From contig ML976684.1 in assembly GCA_010015655.1 (NCBI GenBank), positions 331,095-395,094 of the forward strand: a DNA stretch of 64,000 nucleotides, read 5' to 3'. This stretch comes from Bimuria novae-zelandiae CBS 107.79. Lineage: Eukaryota; Ascomycota; Dothideomycetes; Pleosporales; Didymosphaeriaceae. Below are positions 57,745 to 64,000 of the stretch, piece by piece (position 1 is the stretch's first letter; every line of letters starts with the position of its first letter). The notes under the pieces are model-generated. The model saw nothing but the letters and a program-made list of their open reading frames with translations, was not told the DNA's origin and made no database searches. Position numbers and translations under genes: made by a program.

Positions 57745-59851
57745 CTACCGATGTGAATTTGTCTGATGTAGTTCGAGATGCTCGCCGCTCATATGATCAT
57801 GTTCTTCGTCACCGTCGTGGTGGAGAGTGACGCTGTTAAACTCTTCGAAGGGGTCTGCGATTTCACCCATTGGCGTGGCAAGCCCAGAATCAAGCGGTAC
57901 ACCCTTGGCTTTCGCCGCACTGATGTCTACGCTCTGGCTTTCCTTCACGTTTCGGAAGTTGGGCGTTTCAATGCCGCGACCTTGATTAGGCACAATCGGA
58001 GGTTTCATATGGCGCAATAATGCCCAAGAGGTGGCGCGGAAGAATGGGTGCGTCTTGACGTCGGAAGCACCAGCCCGGGAGCCGAGGCGGCGCAGTTCGT
58101 CTTTGATCAGCAGCTTGCGTATTAATGATTTGCAATTGCTGATGCCTATTAGCAGCGCTCACGCATGGGGCTAGAAGAAACGTACCCTGACACTGAAGGT
58201 GCTCCGGACCCTTCCGGGAAAGGCACATCATCCCTCAAAATATTTGCAAAAGTCGCATTACGATTCTTGCCTTTAAACGGAGTTGTTCCGTAGAGCATCT
58301 CATATATCAAGATCCCAAGAGTCCACCAGTCGACTGCCGATGTATGGCCGCAGCCCTTGATCACTTCTGGAGCAATGTACTCCTCGGTACCGACAAAGGA
58401 ATTCGTCCTGAAATTCGCGATACACGACTTGGTATCAATGGTGGGAAGGTTGGTAGAGGACGCGCCGTTTCGACCGACAATCATTGTTGGCCGACCTCCG
58501 GGATCCGACTGCTTAGACAAGTCAAAGTCTGACAGCATGATGTGACCGGACTGATGTAGTAGGATATCTGGAGCTATTAGCAAAGGGATGTGCAGGGGAG
58601 TGAAGCCTCGTACTTTCTGGCTTCAGGTCTCTGTAGATGAAACCCATCAGGTGCAGATATTCCAGAGCAGCCGTAACTTCAGCGGCATAGAACCGGGCAG
58701 CATCCTCGTCCACGCACTTGTTCGGTCGAGTTTGTAAAGCCCTGAAGAATTCTCCGCCGCTGCAGTATTCCATGCACAGGTAGAGATGATCTTCCGACTG
58801 AAATGAGTGGTACAGAGTAACAATAAAGGGATGGTTGCTGGTCGCCAGAATTTCCTGCTCGGCAAGCGCCCGTTTGATCTTGTTACGCTTGATCATCTCC
58901 TTCTTGCTCAACACTGTAATATGTGAGCACGATAACCAACCTCGGAAGCGCCAGTGAAATATCCGTACCTTTCATGGCATACAACCTGCTAGACTTTTTC
59001 TCTCGCACCAGGTACACCTTGCCCACGTCGCCCTTTCCAATCAGCTTGATTTTGTCAAAGCTACCGGGGCCGACCTCCACATTCCGGACCTTGATCGAGT
59101 TGGAGCTGTATGTTCTCCGGAATGCCACTGAGTTACGGATCTGGCCGGGGGACGGTATGCCCTTGGCAGGATCGGCGGGAATGAGGTGGGTCGGGTCGGG
59201 AACAGCCGTTTCTACCATACTAAGTGTAGACGTATTCGGATGATGTACCAGAGGCTGCTTGCCCAATTCTGCGGTCTGCGGCCTCTCGGACGAATTCCCC
59301 TTCGAAAAGAGCCCTTGGGCGTTGGGAGCCGACGCCACCCGTCGCAGCTTCCGGGCCAATTCCTCCTTCCCAGCTACCGTCGCCTGGTCGTCTGCTCCAT
59401 TGGCACGGTCTGCTTTTGGCATTGGTGGTGTGTCGGGCGGAGATGGCGGCACGCTGCCTTCATTGTGATGGCGCAGCGCTGGAGGGCCCTGGTGGATGAA
59501 GTAGGGGTTGGCATGGGCGGTCGGGGAGACGCCATCGTCGAGCGGGTTGCCCTCGCTGGCCACTGTCTGCGAGCGGTTGCGAGATATGTGCGGAATGAAG
59601 CGCGATTGGCGGAAGGAAGACTTGGAGTCGTTCTTGGGGATCGAGAGGCCGCCGCCCTCATCCGCGACCTTGCGGTCCTTGTCGCTGCTGCCGCTGTTGA
59701 TGCGGAAGAAGGCCTTGATCTTCTGCGAGACCTGGTTGTTGCTGCCGTTGACCTGCTTGTTCGAGGACAGCGGCAGGCCGGAAAAGGTTCTCTTCTCTGA
59801 CATGGCAGCGTTGTTGTTTGTCGACGAGTGGAACAGTTGCGTCATGGCCAC
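57745..59851 (-). CDS. nrc2: AGC protein kinase, NRC-2/Fpk1 type
   Basis: Exons 59851-58969, 58913-58614, 58567-58186 and 58138-57745 give 652 residues. A disordered Ser-rich N-terminus precedes the kinase: '[18 protein letters not shown]' (Gly loop), 'SRLYAMK' (ATP Lys) spliced to '[12 protein letters not shown]', '[16 protein letters not shown]', '[10 protein letters not shown]' and '[11 protein letters not shown]'. The usual DFG is DFD, a mark of the fungal flippase kinases and plant phototropins. '[15 protein letters not shown]' closes the activation segment. In yeast Fpk1 phosphorylates aminophospholipid flippases; Neurospora nrc-2 affects conidiation and growth. The start is uncertain within 16 residues. 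Confidence 0.9.
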
Positions 59852-61144
59852 GACACGGGAAGAAGGTCAAGAAGGCCCTGCTCTCGCTGGGGGGTCGAGA
59901 ACGCACTTAGGATGGCGTGCGGTGGTGTTAAGGGTGGATCTAGCGGGCCATCGCCTATCCAGTGATGTCGGTGCTGTCCAGGGTCGTGGTCACAGCGCGG
60001 CTGTGGCTGGTGAAGGTGCCGGTGTGAAAGAATGAAGCGTGACAGGACTCACAGCACAGCGCAATGGCGGAGAGGCGGTGTGGTGCTTAGGAGCGAGGCC
60101 GAGCCGCATAGAGTATCACAGCTAGGCGGCGTGGAGGAAAGACGAGAGCCAGCTGGGGCACGATGGCGGCTTGGGAGAAAGCGCGGCCCAGACGATGCAG
60201 ACGCGGCAAGCCAAAGTGGGGAAAGGAAGGGGCCGCCGAGGCGCGCAACCTCGCCTTTAAACCCTCATAGAGTTCCTACCTGTGCACATTCTCGCGGCGA
60301 CATCTACATTCCCGATTACTGTGCCGTGCAAATGTGTACATTGTGAATTACTGTATTTGCAACCACACATACACAGTCAGCCCAGGGGTGAAGCTTCCAT
60401 GTCCATTGTCCGTACACGGTTGTCCGTGGCTTTGCGTCTGCGCCCCTCGTAGTGTGTTTCTTTCCCCCACGACCCGTTTCCTGGATTTATCAGCAACTGG
60501 AATATCCTCGCTGGACTGCCGAATATGTCGCTGCCCCTTGCGGCACTCTGGTAGATGATATCATTCCGTCCCATCACACAATTGCTGGCGAAATGGTGAA
60601 GCTAGGGACCACGCGGTAGCTGACCAGTGCGCTGGGCTGACAGGTCATTCGCTGCGCCGTCGTCTTCTAGAACCTCGCCCGAACCGTGGCCGGGTCGCCG
60701 GTCTTGTCGCCCCTCCTTATCCATTACTGATCTTCGTTTTTACTTTATCTCTGCTAATGCGCCATGACATCAGTGTCGAGTGTCACTGTTAGCTTCAAGA
60801 ACATACCCATGGCTAAGAAATTAAGGAGCCCAACCTAAACTAAACATCCGACCTAATGCCCCTCGTGGTAGCAAAAGAACGTTGAAGGTTCGACTGGATG
60901 TTGCATTCTGTAACGCGAGACATCGATACCCAGGTAATATCGGTCCACATACAACCAAAGGCCGTTCTCGCCAGAATCTCCATACGCCGAAATGATTATA
61001 ACAGAGAGACCGATACGCGAAATTAAGGTTCACAAGAATAGTACCTTCCAATATACAGCTGAAGCTATGTGGCTCACTGCCACTGAGTCAGTCCCTTCCC
61101 GCACGTATCCGACCCTCATTTTATACATCACACTACCTTCTGCC
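59852..61144. other. 1.3-kb intergenic region
   Basis: Upstream of the kinase, with GC-rich leader-like sequence to about 60300. No gene, tRNA or clear repeat recognised to 61144. Confidence 0.45.
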
Positions 61145-62009
61145 TCAAGGATTAAACGTCAATAGCTGCGCCACCCGATGCTGAACATAGTTCCCGTTCT
61201 TACGTTCCCGCCGAATCGCGCCCAAGGCGTGGTAAGGAAAATGATCATCAAGGTGCACCAACCCTTTACAAGCGAAATGCACATTCAGCGGTCCATGGGA
61301 ATGCATCGGCAGAGCCAAAAGACCCAGCAAATCCCGCGATTTCTAGTCGTCAGGGCAGACGTAATCAAGCAACGCGTGTCCTTCAGTGGTCATCATTATC
61401 ATCCACCAGAACTTGATTTCCAGGTGTTCAAGCTTTGGGAATGTGTGGCAGACGCTATGCAAGACTTCCCAAGCTGATGGCTGCATACGTAGACGTAAAA
61501 AAAGCCTCCGTATGCCGGCACGGTGCATCATGCTAGGGAACATTGGTGCCCAGCCGGAAAAGATTGATCGTACCGAGGAAAACATTTTGTGCGATCTGAG
61601 CGAAGTACGCATCACCCAAAACTCTTCCCGTGAGAATGTGCACGGTGAGAGTCTTCGCCCAAGTGTCGTTTCCTCGCAGATGCTTATGTGCCCCGCCATT
61701 CGGGTAGTAAGAAAAAAGGGCAGTCACGGTTCCGAAATAGAGATTCTGTTCGAGACTCATGGTTTTGAGCTCTACGGCTAGCGCTCTGAAATTGTTTGCG
61801 AATGTCGTGTCCAGCCCAGGTGCCATGTGCACTTCCATCCTCGCCGGTGCGCTCACTGTTCAGGTGTCCAGGCATATCTGTATGACATCTGAATCGCCGG
61901 TCCGCATGTATAGAGGCCCAGATGCCAGGATATCGATTGACTGGCCCCGAGGAAGTTTGTAGTATGTACGTATGCGCACCCTTGCATATGGATCCGGCTG
62001 AGTGGCCAT
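61145..62009 (-). pseudogene. Broken 2EXR-like gene, paralogue of the neighbour
   Basis: From an ATG at 62009 ('MATQPDPYARVRIRTYYKLP') a frame runs to TGA at 61860-61862, continues as 'FRALAVELKTMSLEQNLYFG' and 'WAKTLTVHILTGRVLGDAYF', loses frame by one base near 61533-61545, resumes as 'HRAGIRRLFLRLRMQPSAW' and 'LPKLEHLEIKFWW'-like sequence, meets TAG at 61343-61345 and ends at 61145. Both stops are one C-to-T change from CGA and CAG. The segments align in order with the neighbouring 62240-63154 protein (F-x-x-L-x-x-EL, IRRL-x-L, LxHLxI). It is probably a decayed tandem copy; introns instead of lesions cannot be fully excluded. Confidence 0.6.
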
Positions 62010-62239
62010 CAGGGACGGAACCTTCGATGTGTACGGGCCGGTATGACACTGGTTAATGTAAAAGAGGGGAACTTAGACAGCCGGGATCCGAAAGACTTAT
62101 ATACATTTGGGCACATATGTTTGCCATGTTTCCCGTGTGAAGTCTATCAAGCCACGCTTGGGACGCTGAGCAAATCCCATAGCCGTGCAGGCGATGCGCT
62201 AACAATAACATCGATTTGAAAACGTAATTCGTCGGCATA

Positions 62240-63154
62240 TTATCCATTCTGGGAACATAGACACATATCCCACATCCCTCCGCCAGGAAGTGTATTTTGT
62301 GTTGCCCCTTGTGTACTGCCGGCGAAGGTAATAATCTCCCCGATATGCTCCCGCAACCACACCTTATCTTCTATCCTCGTAAAACCAGGCGCCCCCTCGA
62401 ACCCCACCGATCCCTCCATCGGAAATATCAGACACCCTTTCCTAATAACCTCGCCAGCACAGTAACCCACCCCCGGATACCGGCTCGAAAAACCACTCAC
62501 GTGACGAAATATCTGGACTAAGTCAGCCGAATCACACCAAAAATCCCACTGAAGCCGTATTTGCAGATGCTTCAAGCTGGTAGAACCCATATGCCCACGG
62601 GCAATTTTGCGCAGAAATATCCACGAAGAGTAGGTGGGCTTGAGGGAGAGCTTCAAGCGGCGTATCGGTGCGCGGTGCTCGGGGCTCGGGAGGCATATGC
62701 GGTCGCCGGTGTTGCGGCGGACATGGAAGGTATTGAGGCGGAAGAGCACGTCCCTTGCGGGCTCAACGATGGATGGATGCGCCATGACTGTGAGATCCAA
62801 CATGACGCGTGGCCATTTTTCATCCTCCGTCATGGGGCGGCGGAGACAATGGATCCGATGTGGGCGGTAGGGACGCGTGACTTCGCCGAATACAAGACAG
62901 TATTTCAAGATCATGATCCTGAGTTCAAGCGAGAAGCTTGTGAAGCCAGCTGCAAATTGAGCACCAAATGCCGGGGCGAAATGGATGCCTGTTTCGGGCG
63001 GGTCAAGGAAGGAACGTGTGCCGGGGCGCTCTTGCCAGTCTAAATTGTTGGTGCGCATCGCCATTGGGGATGGAATGACGGTACCGATGGATTTGCCTAG
63101 CGCAAGGAAGTAGCATGTGGTGGTGGTTGTAGGTAGATCATCGTTGTCGCTCAT
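62240..63154 (-). CDS. 2EXR/F-box-like domain protein, function unknown
   Basis: Single exon, 304 residues. 'FTSFSLELRIMILKYCLVFG' resembles the 2EXR motif (L-P-x-E-L-R-x-M-I), an F-box-like element abundant in fungal orphan families. Downstream, 'PARDVLFRLNTFHVRR', 'IRRLKLSLKPTYSSW' and 'SLKHLQIRLQWDFW' follow the usual order of these proteins. No enzymatic motif is visible. Role unknown; possibly a substrate adaptor by analogy with F-box proteins. Confidence 0.65.
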   Translation of the reverse strand: MSDNDDLPTTTTTCYFLALGKSIGTVIPSPMAMRTNNLDWQERPGTRSFLDPPETGIHFAPAFGAQFAAGFTSFSLELRIMILKYCLVFGEVTRPYRPHRIHCLRRPMTEDEKWPRVMLDLTVMAHPSIVEPARDVLFRLNTFHVRRNTGDRICLPSPEHRAPIRRLKLSLKPTYSSWIFLRKIARGHMGSTSLKHLQIRLQWDFWCDSADLVQIFRHVSGFSSRYPGVGYCAGEVIRKGCLIFPMEGSVGFEGAPGFTRIEDKVWLREHIGEIITFAGSTQGATQNTLPGGGMWDMCLCSQNG

Positions 63155-63465
63155 CTTGGAAAGCCTTCGAACAGTACCTCATGAGGTCGTAGTGTATATT
63201 CCTTTGCCGAGTGCACCGGGTAGCAAAGACGTGGCTGTTATCGTCGTCGACAACTTGTGCACCATCTTATATATTCCTATGTAGCCTATTAAAAAATGAA
63301 TATCCATGGCGTGGTAGCGAACCTACTCAAAACGGGTCACCGTCCACGACAACTACGGTTCATCCACCCAACAACTCCACCACTCCCACACAGCTCTCCC
63401 ATCATGCATAAAACCCAAATACCACATCCACCAGCACCTTCACCACGCTCACCACATCCTCCAAA
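63155..63465. other. Divergent spacer
   Basis: About 310 bp between the 2EXR gene and the membrane-protein gene, CA/CC-rich at its right end. No feature recognised. Confidence 0.45.
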
Positions 63466-63888
63466 ATGCCCCGCATAACCCCTTCCCTCATCTACTAGGC
63501 GTAGCTTACATCGCCCTCGCCATCCTCCTCGCCCTAGACGAGTTCCGCACCTTCGCCTCCATCGCGCACCACCTCTCAAAAGCCGAAGCCGCACTCCACA
63601 TCCCGGTTCCTCTTCGCTGGCTCAGCCCGTACATCTCCGATCCGTACGTCTTAGGCGTCCTCGCCTCCATGCTGTTGGCCCTGCCCTACTGTTTCTTCGT
63701 CACGATGCCTTTGATGCGGTGGGCGACAAGCGAGCGACCACTCTACGACTCGAAAGTTTATGAATTCCCGGTGGCGTTTTTAGCAGTGTGGACGCATATT
63801 ATTATTGTGAGTTCTAGACTGGGGTGAGCAGCAACTCGATGCGGACTTTGTGCTGATGCGTTTACAGATTAACAACTTTGTGCTTTGA
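63466..63888 (+). pseudogene. Small multi-pass membrane protein with an apparent frameshift
   Basis: An ATG at 63466 reads 'MPRITPSLIY' then TAG. One base to the other frame, a long hydrophobic reading continues: 'LGVAYIALAILLALDEFRTF', 'VLGVLASMLLALPYCFFVTM' and 'FPVAFLAVWTHIII', then a 61-nt intron (63807-63867) and 'INNFVL' stop at 63888. A single missing base near 63494-63496 would explain the break (atc-tac-cta-ggc expected). The protein would be about 120 residues with three membrane helices. No family is named with confidence. A sequencing error, a true pseudogene, or an unseen upstream exon are all possible. Confidence 0.45.
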
Positions 63889-63999
63889 TAAGGGGATCGC
63901 GGGTGGAGCCGAGAACGGAAGAACAAGCTTGTATGCACTCAGCAGCTTGTACAGCTCGAATAGGAGTGTACCGATGAACCACCGGATGGATTCGCAGCT
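63862..63999 (-). CDS. Possible C-terminal end of a gene entering from the right
   Basis: The minus strand is open from the window edge to TAA at 63862 and reads plausibly as protein ('ESIRWFIGTLLFELYKLLSA'). It overlaps the last exon of the preceding model antisense. Only 45 codons are visible, so this is a weak, partial call. Confidence 0.25.
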   Translation of the reverse strand, partial: SCESIRWFIGTLLFELYKLLSAYKLVLPFSAPPAIPLSKHKVVNL

Positions 64000-64000
64000 C

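Noticed and set aside
1..64000. CRISPR arrays, bacterial operons, prophage or secondary-metabolite clusters
   Set aside because: Intron-rich eukaryotic genes throughout; no spaced direct repeats, and no polyketide synthase, peptide synthetase or terpene synthase genes seen.

Overview
This window looks like chromosomal DNA of a filamentous ascomycete (Pezizomycotina, most likely a dothideomycete; the class is an inference). The genes are single-copy, have short introns (mostly 45-60 nt) with GT..AG ends and CTAAC/CTGAC-like branch sites, and encode typical fungal proteins: Mon2, Mms2, SCAP, a FarA/CTF1-beta-type regulator, Mre11, Trm2, Dad3 and an NRC-2-type kinase. Repeats carry the C-to-T damage expected of repeat-induced point mutation (RIP). 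I assembled gene models by hand from reading frames, splice sites and remembered family patterns; exon coordinates are given in the entries, and each multi-exon model listed as a CDS keeps one frame across its junctions. No rRNA or convincing tRNA gene was recognised.

Layout. 1-3330: graveyard of DNA transposons (two pogo/Fot-like fragments and a piggyBac-like transposase), the left part heavily RIP-mutated. 3918-6581: NACHT-ankyrin (NLR-like) gene broken by three nonsense codons and a frameshift. 6931-7411: small unknown gene. 8120-10577: regulator joining a BED-like finger to a Zn2Cys6 cluster. 10902-21177: housekeeping block: mon2, mms2 (with a duplicated, apparently alternative last exon), a LYR protein, gir2-like and acl4-like. 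22000-29881: SCAP, a Cys-rich membrane protein, ethanolamine kinase. 30691-33754: FarA/CTF1-beta-like regulator. 33755-38182: gene-poor stretch with a complete but dead Tc1/mariner element (TIRs and TA duplication intact). 38183-44702: MFS transporter, acyl-CoA dehydrogenase, F-box protein, TAF10. 45020-59851: mitochondrial uS19 gene, mre11, a candidate eIF4E-binding protein, trm2, mitochondrial uS5 gene, dad3 and an nrc-2-type kinase. 61145-63154: two 2EXR-like paralogues, one broken. The right edge holds a small membrane-protein gene with an apparent 1-nt frameshift.

How genes fit together. Genes are arranged in divergent pairs with short shared promoters (mon2/mms2, gir2/acl4, uS19m/mre11, trm2/uS5m) and convergent pairs. 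Several serve translation (Gir2, Acl4, uS19m, uS5m, Trm2, the eIF4E-binding candidate); Mms2 and Mre11 serve DNA repair; SCAP serves sterol sensing; the FarA-like factor and the acyl-CoA dehydrogenase could share fatty-acid catabolism. The strongest unexpected signal is the 61-nt tandem-duplicated terminal exon of mms2.
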